Source: Rugosibacter sp. (lineage in GTDB: Bacteria; Pseudomonadota; Gammaproteobacteria; Burkholderiales; Rhodocyclaceae). From it: a DNA stretch of 33,392 nt. Within the stretch, counting starts at the first letter, position 1. Each line of letters opens with the position of its first letter. The position numbers and the translations under genes are program-made. Below, in pieces: positions 26,352 to 33,392 of the stretch. The stretch is taken from assembly GCA_004322535.1 (NCBI GenBank), contig SCUZ01000085.1, forward strand, positions 1 through 33,392, written 5' to 3'. The notes below the pieces were generated by a model. The model was not told the DNA's origin and made no database searches. It was given only the letters and a program-made list of their open reading frames with translations.

Positions 26352-27337
26352 ACACATCGATGAATGCAGCGCGGTGCGTGTTTATCCTGCTATTTGCAGT
26401 TTTGAGCGGTTGTGCCAACTATGCCCCTGTGCCGGTGGTTGAGCGTAACAGCCAGTCGAGGGTTGGCAATGTTGTGAGTGGCGCGTCATCCAAAACCGTC
26501 GCGTCGGGCATGTATCTTGTAAAAAAAGGCGATACGCTTTACAGCATTGCATTGGATCACGGCCTGGATTACAGGGATGTCGTGGCATGGAATCAACTTG
26601 AAAACGTGAACCTTATCAAAGTGGATCAACTGTTACGCGTTGCTCCGCCCGAAGGCGATGTTCAGGTCGCGGTGGCTAAGCCCGTGACTTCGTCCGGTTC
26701 CATCGAAACTAAATCTGCAAGTAACGTGGCAGGCATGAACACGACAGACCCGCACACCACAGAGTCCTTCAAGCGGGCGCCCAAAGGAGGCAAGGTGGTG
26801 TTCTCTGCCAATGCGCTGGCGCGTGCGCAATCAAATGCAGCGGTTAATGTAACGGATGATGCCGCAAGTAATACAAGCAAGTCCACTACGAACATACCTG
26901 TAGCGCCGGTGACAACGGAGCCGAAAGTAGCCGAGGTGCCTGCTGCTACTGAAAAACCTGCTTTGTCGGCTGATATAGGATGGGCATGGCCCACTAACGG
27001 AAAAATGCTGGCACCCTTTGCCGAGGGAAGCAGTAAAGGCATTGATCTCGCGGGCAAACTGGGCGACCCCGTGCACGCTGCTGCAGATGGCGTGGTCTCT
27101 TATGCGGGTGCGGGTTTGCGTGGCTATGGCAATTTGGTGGTGTTGCGCCACAATGCGACCTGGCTCTCGGTGTATGCCCACAACAGCAAGATTTTGGTGA
27201 AGGAAAAACAGGCCGTCAAGCGTGGGCAAACAATTGCCGAGGTCGGGTCAAGTGATGCCGAAAGTCCACGCCTGCATTTTGAGATCAGACAACAAGGCAA
27301 GTCGGTCGATCCGCAGAAAATTCTTCCTGTGCGTTAA
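26348..27337 (+). CDS. nlpD: NlpD-like lipoprotein, LysM plus degenerate M23 domain
   Basis: NlpD is an outer-membrane lipoprotein that activates cell-wall amidases at division. It has a lipoprotein signal with lipobox LSGC (Cys22), a LysM peptidoglycan-binding domain at about residues 56-99 ([20 protein letters not shown]), a low-complexity linker, and a C-terminal M23/LytM domain from about 230. In that domain the zinc-binding His of the HxxxD motif is absent (the segment reads SKGIDLAG), as in E. coli NlpD, so it should activate amidases, not cleave. [11 protein letters not shown] and [15 protein letters not shown] are typical. The ATG overlaps the pcm stop. The usual next gene, rpoS, is not present; cysK follows on the opposite strand. 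Confidence 0.93.
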   Translation: MNTSMNAARCVFILLFAVLSGCANYAPVPVVERNSQSRVGNVVSGASSKTVASGMYLVKKGDTLYSIALDHGLDYRDVVAWNQLENVNLIKVDQLLRVAPPEGDVQVAVAKPVTSSGSIETKSASNVAGMNTTDPHTTESFKRAPKGGKVVFSANALARAQSNAAVNVTDDAASNTSKSTTNIPVAPVTTEPKVAEVPAATEKPALSADIGWAWPTNGKMLAPFAEGSSKGIDLAGKLGDPVHAAADGVVSYAGAGLRGYGNLVVLRHNATWLSVYAHNSKILVKEKQAVKRGQTIAEVGSSDAESPRLHFEIRQQGKSVDPQKILPVR

Positions 27338-27373
27338 TTTTCTGTCACGCCTTTCATCAGGCCTATTCTCCGT

Positions 27374-28348
27374 TCAGATCGCCAGTCCTGCCGCGTCAAA
27401 CATCCCATCGAAAAGCATCGAGCTTAAATACCGCTCGCCCGAATCTGGCAGGATCACGACAATAGTCTTGCCTGCGTGCTCCGGATGCCTGGCCAGGCGT
27501 ACCGCCACGGCGGCGGCTGCGCCACACGAAATACCGGAGAGTATGCCTTCTTCCTTCGCCAGGCGACGGGCGTACAGCACCGCGTCATCATTGCCGACTT
27601 GCTCGATCACATCGACGAGTGAAAGATCCAGCACATCCGGCACGAAGCCCGCGCCGATGCCCTGAATCTTGTGCGGCGCGGGTTTGAGCGGTTCACCCGC
27701 GCGGCGCTGGGTGAGCACCGGGCTGGCTTCCGGCTCCACAGCCACCATGGTGACCATTTTGCCACGCGTCTTTTTGAGATAGCGTGCAATCCCCGTAATC
27801 GTGCCGCCAGTGCCGACACCGGCAACGACGATATCGACTTGGCCATGGGTGTCATTCCATATCTCGGGACCGGTGGTCTGTTCATGAACTGCCGGGTTGG
27901 CCGGGTTCTTGAATTGCTGTAACAGCACATAGCGGTCAGGATTCGACGCGGCGATTTCCTCGGCTTTGGCGATCGCACCATTCATCCCTTTGGCCCCTTC
28001 GGTCAGGATCAGCCTGGCACCGTAAGCGACGAGCAGCTTGCGCCGTTCCACACTCATCGTGTCGGGCATCGTCAGGGTCAGCGGAAGGCCTTTGGCCGCA
28101 GCAACAAAAGCCAGCGCGATGCCGGTGTTGCCGCTGGTTGGCTCGATGATTTCCTTGCCTGGCCCCAGCAGGCCGCGTTGTTCCGCATCGGCCACCATCG
28201 CTGCGCCAATGCGACATTTCACCGAGTAGGCCGGGTTGCGTCCTTCGATCTTGGCCAGCACCGTGGCGTTGGCACCGTCGGTGATGCGGTTGAGTCGGAT
28301 CAAGGGCGTATTGCCGATGGATTGGGCGTTGTCGGTGTAGAGTGACAT
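27374..28348 (-). CDS. cysK: Cysteine synthase A (O-acetylserine sulfhydrylase)
   Basis: CysK makes L-cysteine from O-acetylserine and sulfide with pyridoxal phosphate. The cofactor lysine is K44 in [20 protein letters not shown] (71-76) binds the substrate carboxylate and [10 protein letters not shown] the phosphate of the cofactor. The C-terminal [16 protein letters not shown] and [14 protein letters not shown] are typical of CysK and less so of CysM. A good ribosome site, GGAGG, precedes the ATG. It converges with nlpD with about 36 bases between stops and is divergent from the amidohydrolase gene. Confidence 0.95.
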   Translation of the reverse strand: MSLYTDNAQSIGNTPLIRLNRITDGANATVLAKIEGRNPAYSVKCRIGAAMVADAEQRGLLGPGKEIIEPTSGNTGIALAFVAAAKGLPLTLTMPDTMSVERRKLLVAYGARLILTEGAKGMNGAIAKAEEIAASNPDRYVLLQQFKNPANPAVHEQTTGPEIWNDTHGQVDIVVAGVGTGGTITGIARYLKKTRGKMVTMVAVEPEASPVLTQRRAGEPLKPAPHKIQGIGAGFVPDVLDLSLVDVIEQVGNDDAVLYARRLAKEEGILSGISCGAAAAVAVRLARHPEHAGKTIVVILPDSGERYLSSMLFDGMFDAAGLAI

Positions 28349-28557
28349 AAAACCTCCGGATGTTTAATGCGGCGTGGCAGCTCATGGCAGAGTCGTAAAA
28401 ACCACGACGCAGGGTTGTCGGAATGCGTGGATGTGAAGTGTAGATCTTCGGTGCATAAATTCCAATGAGCGGAGCCGGAATTCGGCGGAGACTCGGCATG
28501 GCGAAACTCCCATATTTGGGCTAGGATGGCGATAATGATCGAGTGCAGGAAACAGCC

Positions 28558-29763
28558 ATGGTAACTATGCTGCAAAACGAATTTTTGTCTCCTGAGTTGC
28601 CCGTGGTTTTAACGACGTTGGTGCCGAAGATTGCGGCCTTTCGCCGCGACATCCATGCGCATCCCGAGCTTGCATTCAATGAACATCGCACGGCTGAAAA
28701 AGTTGCGGAATACCTGGAAAGCCTGGGCCTGGAAGTACATCGCGGGGTGGCGCGTACCGGCGTGGTGGCCAAGCTCACATTGGGCACCAGTCTTCGTGCC
28801 ATTGGCTTGCGTGCCGACATGGATGCCTTGCCCTTGCGAGAACTCAATACATTCCCGCATCACTCGCAGTTTGACGGCAAGATGCACGCTTGCGGCCATG
28901 ATGGCCATACCTCGATGTTGCTCGGTGCGGCCGAAGCCTTATCGACCATGCGTAATTTTGACGGCACGGTGTATTTCATTTTTCAACCCGCCGAAGAACA
29001 TGAAGGCGGTGGCCGGGTGATGGTCGAAGAAGGCTTGTTTGATCGCTTTCCTATGGAACGCGTCTTCGGCCTGCACAATTGGCCCGGTTTGCCTGCGGGC
29101 AGCTTTGGCGTGACTGAAGGGCCGGTGATGGCAGGCACCGACCGATTTGAAATCACCCTGACTGGGCGCGGGGGGCATGCCGCGATGCCGCATCAGACCA
29201 TCGATGTGGTGGTAGCTGGTAGCGCCTTGGTGCAGGCGCTGCAATCCTTGGTGTCGCGTGAGACCGATCCGCAGGATGCTGCGGTGGTGAGCGTCACGCA
29301 ATTTCATGCGGGACACGTTGACAATGTGTTGCCCGAAACTGCCAGGCTTGGCGGCACGGTGCGCACGCTCAGCCCAACGCTACAAGACGCGCTGGAAGCC
29401 GCCATGCGCCGCGTGTGCGAAGGCATTGCAGTCGCTTATCGCGTGCGTATCGAGGTGAACTACGAGCGCGGCTATCCGCCGACGATCAATGCAGCCGATG
29501 CCACAGCGATAGCACGAGAGGCAGCGCAGCAAGTGGTGGGCATGGAAGCCGTGCAAACGCAATTACGGCCCAGCATGGGCGCGGAAGATTTTTCCTACAT
29601 CGCCCGCGTGGTGCCCTCTTGCTATGTGTGGCTGGGTAATGGCCCGATGACCGGTGGCTGCATGCTGCATAGCCCGCACTACGATTTCAATGATGAAATC
29701 ATTGCTACTGGCATTCGCTACTGGGTGCGGCTGGCGCAGATGGCGTTGACTACGCCCGGCTAA
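28558..29763 (+). CDS. M20 family amidohydrolase (hippurate hydrolase-like)
   Basis: This is a metal-dependent amidohydrolase of the M20D group (hippurate hydrolase, N-acyl amino acid amidohydrolase, IAA-amino acid hydrolase). Metal and catalytic residues are seen in LRADMDALPLRE, MHACGHDGHTSMLLGAAEAL, PAEEHEGGGRVMVEEGLF and near the end SMGAEDFSY. The dimerisation domain contains GRGGHAAMPHQTIDVV. ATG 28558 with AGGA upstream is chosen over GTG 28543. Substrate cannot be told from sequence. Its TAA directly abuts the stop codon of cysB on the other strand, so there is no room for a separate terminator. Confidence 0.9.
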   Translation: MVTMLQNEFLSPELPVVLTTLVPKIAAFRRDIHAHPELAFNEHRTAEKVAEYLESLGLEVHRGVARTGVVAKLTLGTSLRAIGLRADMDALPLRELNTFPHHSQFDGKMHACGHDGHTSMLLGAAEALSTMRNFDGTVYFIFQPAEEHEGGGRVMVEEGLFDRFPMERVFGLHNWPGLPAGSFGVTEGPVMAGTDRFEITLTGRGGHAAMPHQTIDVVVAGSALVQALQSLVSRETDPQDAAVVSVTQFHAGHVDNVLPETARLGGTVRTLSPTLQDALEAAMRRVCEGIAVAYRVRIEVNYERGYPPTINAADATAIAREAAQQVVGMEAVQTQLRPSMGAEDFSYIARVVPSCYVWLGNGPMTGGCMLHSPHYDFNDEIIATGIRYWVRLAQMALTTPG

Positions 29764-30708
29764 TTACACTGAATCAATATCGTCACGCGGGGGCGATGTA
29801 GCGGTGCGCACAGTAGCTTCAGTCAGTTGCTCGGAGCAGAGTTCGATAAAGCGATAGGCATAGCTGCGTAGATAGTGCCCACGCCGCACTGCAATTCGGG
29901 TGGTGTTGGCCGGGAAGAGTTGCAGGCCATCGAGCAGGGTCAGACCGGTGTCTTTGCGGGGATGAAAGGCCATCGAGGCGATGATGCCTGCGCCCAGCCC
30001 CAGCTCGACATAGGTTTTTATTACATCTGCATCCAGCGCAGACAAAATGATGTCGGGCACCAGGCCGGCATTGGCAAAGGTGCGATCAATCGTGCCGCGA
30101 CCGGTAAAGCCCTCATGATAGGTAATCAGCGGATGCTCGGCCAGTTTGGCCAGTGTGAGTACAGGCTCGCTGGCCAAAGGATGTCCGTCAGGCACAATCA
30201 CCGAGTGATGCCAGTCGTACCAAGGAAATGTCACCAGATCAGGTTCGCCCTCCAGTGCTTCGGTAGCAATGCCGATGTCCGCGTCTCCTGCACGCAGCAA
30301 GGTGACAATTTCTTTCGGTCCGGCCTGATGCAGGGCGAGATGTACTTTGGGGAAGGCTGCCTTGAACTTGGCCACGACCGCAGGCAGGGCATAGCGCGCC
30401 TGCGTGTGCGTGGTGACGAGCGTGAGCTGGCCTTGATCGCGATTCGCAAATTGATCAGCCAGCCGCTTGATATTGCGTGCATCGAGCAGCATGCGCTCAA
30501 CAATGGTAGCCAGCTCCTTGCCGGGATCGGTGAGCCCGGTCAGGCGTTTGCCACGGCGGATGAATATCTCCACGCCCAATTCATCCTCAAGATCCTTGAT
30601 GTGCTTGGAGACGCCGGATTGCGAAGTAAACAAGGTGTTCGCGACTTCAGTCAGATTGAAGTCGCGACGTACCGCTTCGCGGATGATGCGTAGTTGTTGA
30701 AAGTTCAT
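29764..30708 (-). CDS. cysB: LysR-type regulator CysB
   Basis: CysB activates sulfate uptake and cysteine synthesis genes when N-acetylserine accumulates. The helix-turn-helix region contains FNLTEVANTLFTSQSGVSKH followed by IKDLEDELGVEIFIRRGKRL, a CysB/Cbl signature. The ligand domain has TTHTQARYALP and HPLITYHEGFTGRGTID, typical of this subgroup. The gene lies 24 bases downstream of cysA on the same strand, so it probably belongs to the cysTWA operon and is regulated with it. Cbl is the main alternative. Confidence 0.93.
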   Translation of the reverse strand: MNFQQLRIIREAVRRDFNLTEVANTLFTSQSGVSKHIKDLEDELGVEIFIRRGKRLTGLTDPGKELATIVERMLLDARNIKRLADQFANRDQGQLTLVTTHTQARYALPAVVAKFKAAFPKVHLALHQAGPKEIVTLLRAGDADIGIATEALEGEPDLVTFPWYDWHHSVIVPDGHPLASEPVLTLAKLAEHPLITYHEGFTGRGTIDRTFANAGLVPDIILSALDADVIKTYVELGLGAGIIASMAFHPRKDTGLTLLDGLQLFPANTTRIAVRRGHYLRSYAYRFIELCSEQLTEATVRTATSPPRDDIDSV

Positions 30709-30732
30709 GGTGTCATCACTTTACATTGTCAT

Positions 30733-31539
30733 TCATGCGCGCAATGGGTTATCCGTTGGCTGAAGTACATGACCGCGGTGTTTCAGGCGTGCTGCTACCA
30801 GCCAGTCAGGGCCGTGGTCATCCAGATTGATGAAGTCGGCAACAAACGGCGTGGCAGGTTGCTCGACAACGGCTTGTGGCGTGCCGATTTGTTCGACGCG
30901 GCCATGATTCATCACCACCACTCGGTCGGCTACTTCCAGCGCTTCTTCCTGATCATGTGTGACAAAAATGCTGGTGATATGCAACTCGTCATGCAGGCGG
31001 CGCAGCCATTGGCGCAGCTCCTTGCGCACCTTGGCATCCAGCGCGCCGAAGGGTTCATCAAGCAGCAGCACGCGTGGTTCGACAGCCAGCGCACGTGCCA
31101 GCGCGATACGTTGACGCTGGCCGCCAGAGAGTTGCGCCGGATAGCGGTCAGCGAGCCAGTCGAGCTGCACCAGATTGAGCAGGCTATGTACCTTATGCTG
31201 AATGTCGGCTTCGGTGGGACGGCGGCGACGCGGCTTTACGCGCAGGCCAAAGGCAATGTTCTCGAATACGGTCATGTGGCGGAACAGCGCGTAATGCTGA
31301 AATACAAAGCCGACCTGGCGTTCGCGCACATGCGTGCCCGAGGCGTCTTCGCCTTCCAGAAACACCGTGCCCGAGTCAGCCGCCTCCAGCCCGGCGATGA
31401 TGCGCAAGAGCGTGGTCTTGCCGCAACCGGAAGGACCGAGCAGGGCAACCAGTTCGCCACTGGGAAATTCCAGCGAGACATCATTCAGCGCTTCAAACGT
31501 GCCAAATGCCTTGCGGATATTGCGGACTTCAATGCTCAT
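30733..31539 (-). CDS. cysA: Sulfate/thiosulfate ABC transporter ATPase CysA, short form
   Basis: CysA powers the CysTWA sulfate importer. The start at ATG 31539 overlaps the cysW stop and has GGGAG upstream; a longer frame to 31806 is a shadow. It has Walker [10 protein letters not shown], the signature [15 protein letters not shown], Walker [13 protein letters not shown] and the switch HDQEEAL. At 268 residues it is shorter than typical CysA of about 350: it ends soon after ATPFVADF, so the C-terminal TOBE (sulfate-sensing) domain is missing. The tail [17 protein letters not shown] does not resemble that domain in this frame. Confidence 0.93.
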   Translation of the reverse strand: MSIEVRNIRKAFGTFEALNDVSLEFPSGELVALLGPSGCGKTTLLRIIAGLEAADSGTVFLEGEDASGTHVRERQVGFVFQHYALFRHMTVFENIAFGLRVKPRRRRPTEADIQHKVHSLLNLVQLDWLADRYPAQLSGGQRQRIALARALAVEPRVLLLDEPFGALDAKVRKELRQWLRRLHDELHITSIFVTHDQEEALEVADRVVVMNHGRVEQIGTPQAVVEQPATPFVADFINLDDHGPDWLVAARLKHRGHVLQPTDNPLRA

Positions 31540-32450
31540 GTTGCTTGCTCCCTTGATTCCGGTGAAAGTGCGGCGGTCTGACGCCATTCGACATAGGTTT
31601 TCAGCGCTAGCGTGATCAAGGCCAGCAGGGCCAGCAGCGAGGCCACAGCAAAGGCCGCCGCGAAGTTGTATTCGTTGTAGAGAATTTCGACGTGTAGCGG
31701 CAGGGTATTGGTCAGCCCACGGATGTGGCCTGAGACGACCGACACCGCACCGAATTCGCCCATTGCGCGGGCGTTGCAGAGAATCACGCCATACAATAAG
31801 CCCCATTTGACATTGGGCAAAGTCACGCGCCAGAAAGTCTGCCAGCCTGAGGCGCCCAAGACGGTCGCCGCTTCTTCTTCATCGCGCCCCTGGGCTTCCA
31901 TCAGCGGGATCAACTCTCGCGCGATGAACGGAAAGGTGACGAAAATGGTGGCCAGTACAATGCCGGGCACGGCAAAAATAATGCGGATGTCGTGGTCGCT
32001 CAACCATGAGCCGAACCAGCCCTGGGCACCGAAGATCAGCACGTAGATCAAACCGGCAACGACGGGGGAGACAGAGAACGGCAGATCGATCAGGGTGATC
32101 AAAAACTGCTTGCCGCGAAACTCGAACTTGGCGATTGCCCAAGCGGCAGAGACGCCGAACACGAGATTCAGCGGCACGGCAATCGCAGCAGCCAGCAGGG
32201 TCAGGTGCATGGCCGATAGCGCATCCGGTTCCACCAGGGCAGCAAAATACACGCTCCAGCCCTTGCGCAGCGCTTCGGTAAATACGGCGAACAAAGGCAT
32301 CAGCAGAAACAGGGCGAAGAAGCCAAGGGCGATGGTCAGCAGCGTATAGCGCACCCAGGGTACTTCGCGCGTCGCCGGGCTGGCTTGGTAATCACGGTGT
32401 CTGCTTGCGGAGGGAATCCCGCTTGCAACACCGTTTGCAAACTCGGCCAT
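31536..32450 (-). CDS. cysW: Sulfate/thiosulfate ABC transporter permease CysW
   Basis: CysW is one of the two membrane subunits of the sulfate importer. About six helices are visible, plus the EAA coupling loop [20 protein letters not shown] and the segment [19 protein letters not shown] that is diagnostic for CysW. Its start overlaps the cysT stop by one base, and its stop overlaps cysA by ATGA, so the three are translationally coupled. The first 25 residues are a variable cytoplasmic tail. Confidence 0.95.
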   Translation of the reverse strand: MAEFANGVASGIPSASRHRDYQASPATREVPWVRYTLLTIALGFFALFLLMPLFAVFTEALRKGWSVYFAALVEPDALSAMHLTLLAAAIAVPLNLVFGVSAAWAIAKFEFRGKQFLITLIDLPFSVSPVVAGLIYVLIFGAQGWFGSWLSDHDIRIIFAVPGIVLATIFVTFPFIARELIPLMEAQGRDEEEAATVLGASGWQTFWRVTLPNVKWGLLYGVILCNARAMGEFGAVSVVSGHIRGLTNTLPLHVEILYNEYNFAAAFAVASLLALLALITLALKTYVEWRQTAALSPESREQAT

Positions 32451-33313
32451 CAGGATTTCCTTCCGCCAGTGGATGAACTGCTCGCCGCACTCCAGCCTTG
32501 CAGGCTGTTGATGACCAGCAACAGGATGAAGGATGCCGCCAGCATGACCAGCGCAATGGCAGTCGCGCCCGTGTAATCATATTGTTCGAGCTTGGTGATG
32601 ATCATCAGCGGGGTGATTTCGGACACCATGGGCAGATTGCCGGCAATGAAAATGACAGAGCCATATTCACCCACGGCCCGCGCGAAAGCCAGAGCAAATC
32701 CGGTGAGCAGGGCAGGGGTGAGCGCGGGCAGGATGACCAGGCGAATGATCTGCCAGCGGTGGGCACCGAGGCAGGTGGCCGCTTCTTCGAGCTCCAGTTC
32801 GATGTCTTCCAGAATCGGCTGCACCGTGCGCACCACGAAGGGCAGGCCGATGAACACCAGCGCTACGAGCACGCCCAGTGGCGTGAATGCGACCTTGATG
32901 CCTAAGGGTTCCAGCAATTTGCCGAGCCAGCCATTGCCCGCATACAAGGCCGTCAGGGCAATCCCGGCCACGGCCGTGGGCAGGGCAAAAGGCAGATCCA
33001 CCAACGCATCCACGAGTTTCCTGCCCGGAAAGCGATAACGCACTAGCGACCAGGCCAAGAGCGCACCGAACACGGTATTGATTCCCGCCGCCAGGAGCGA
33101 TGCGCCGAATGAAAGCTTGTAGGAAGCCAGCACGCGCGGTGCGGTGACAATCTCCCAGAACTGCGCAAAGGAGAGGGACAGGGTTTTGAACACCACGGCC
33201 GAGAGCGGCAGCAACACGATCAGCGACAGATACACCAGCGTAAAGCCGAGCGTGAGGCCAAAGCCCGGCAAGACCTGATGTCGACGGGTGATGAGATGAG
33301 ACAAAGTGGGCAT
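32450..33313 (-). CDS. cysT: Sulfate/thiosulfate ABC transporter permease CysT (CysU)
   Basis: CysT is the partner of CysW in the sulfate channel. It begins [20 protein letters not shown], has about six helices, the motif [20 protein letters not shown], the EAA loop [20 protein letters not shown] and the end segment [19 protein letters not shown]. It is the first gene of the operon seen here; a sulfate-binding protein gene may lie beyond the right edge. Two inverted repeats precede its start codon. Confidence 0.95.
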   Translation of the reverse strand: MPTLSHLITRRHQVLPGFGLTLGFTLVYLSLIVLLPLSAVVFKTLSLSFAQFWEIVTAPRVLASYKLSFGASLLAAGINTVFGALLAWSLVRYRFPGRKLVDALVDLPFALPTAVAGIALTALYAGNGWLGKLLEPLGIKVAFTPLGVLVALVFIGLPFVVRTVQPILEDIELELEEAATCLGAHRWQIIRLVILPALTPALLTGFALAFARAVGEYGSVIFIAGNLPMVSEITPLMIITKLEQYDYTGATAIALVMLAASFILLLVINSLQGWSAASSSSTGGRKS

Positions 33314-33317
33314 TGCG

Positions 33318-33356
33318 AAATTCCTGCGATGACAATGGTGCGTAGTCTAGGAATTT
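33318..33356 (-). promoter_or_regulatory. Inverted repeat directly upstream of cysT
   Basis: AAATTCCT (33318-33325) and AGGAATTT (33349-33356) are perfect complements with 23 bases between, and flanking G/C bases extend the match. It lies within 45 bases of the cysT start codon and could be an operator. Confidence 0.4.
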
Positions 33357-33361
33357 GCGCT

Positions 33362-33391
33362 GCAAAGCGGAAATACATATTTCTGCTTTGC
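33362..33391. promoter_or_regulatory. 30-base dyad upstream of cysT
   Basis: GCAAAGCGGAAATA, two bases, then TATTTCTGCTTTGC: the arms match at 13 of 14 positions. This could be a regulator site such as a CysB or other LysR-type operator, or the hairpin of a terminator for a gene beyond the edge; the window ends here so a T-run cannot be checked. Confidence 0.5.
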
Positions 33392-33392
33392 T

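Noticed and set aside
31539-31806. N-terminal extension of cysA
   Set aside because: The extension overlaps cysW in another frame, while the internal ATG has a ribosome site and gives the normal CysA start.

Overview
The window looks like a chromosomal segment of a betaproteobacterium, probably in or near the order Nitrosomonadales. The evidence is gene order: leuS-lptE-holA-proA, hrcA-hemH, rpsF-priB-rpsR-rplI followed by dnaB, surE-pcm-nlpD, and cysT-cysW-cysA-cysB are arrangements typical of that class. The taxon is an inference from order and protein character, not from a database search. No rRNA, tRNA or CRISPR array was seen.

Layout. Positions 2-1965 (+) hold the end of an aconitase gene and an M48 lipoprotein protease. 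Positions about 1970-5730 are a recombined accessory patch. It holds three small lipoprotein genes of one family (the middle one frameshifted), each directly preceded by the 3' end of an Rhs-type polymorphic protein. It also holds a 5'-truncated RAYT-type transposase and several copies of REP-like repeats. Positions 6177-7859 (-) encode an MHYT-PAS-GGDEF diguanylate cyclase. Positions 8333-13643 (-) are the proA/holA/lptE/leuS operon (transcribed leuS first), and 13804-15920 (-) is hrcA-hemH. Positions 16064-17554 (+) are the S6/PriB/S18/L9 operon, closed by a clear intrinsic terminator. A cluster of DnaA-box-like sites then precedes dnaB (17797-19191, +). Positions 19452-23231 (-) encode a 1259-residue SIR2-domain protein with the look of an anti-phage NADase effector, with its own promoter and a possible 35-codon leader ORF, lying between two REP-like inverted repeats. 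The rest is housekeeping: a DUF482/GNAT-like protein, surE-pcm-nlpD (with no rpoS after nlpD), cysK, an M20 amidohydrolase, cysB and the sulfate transporter genes cysA, cysW and cysT.

How the genes relate. The sulfur genes at the right end form a sulfate uptake and cysteine synthesis block: CysTWA import sulfate, CysB is the likely regulator, and CysK makes cysteine. The central part is information processing (aminoacylation, replication clamp loading, primosome, helicase, ribosomal proteins). The two accessory patches, Rhs/lipoprotein and SIR2, are the parts that look acquired and conflict-related. The most interesting signal is the threefold repetition of 'Rhs C-terminal end plus small two-cysteine lipoprotein', which suggests a modular, displaced toxin/partner cassette system. 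Next in interest is the SIR2 island with its leader ORF and flanking repeats.
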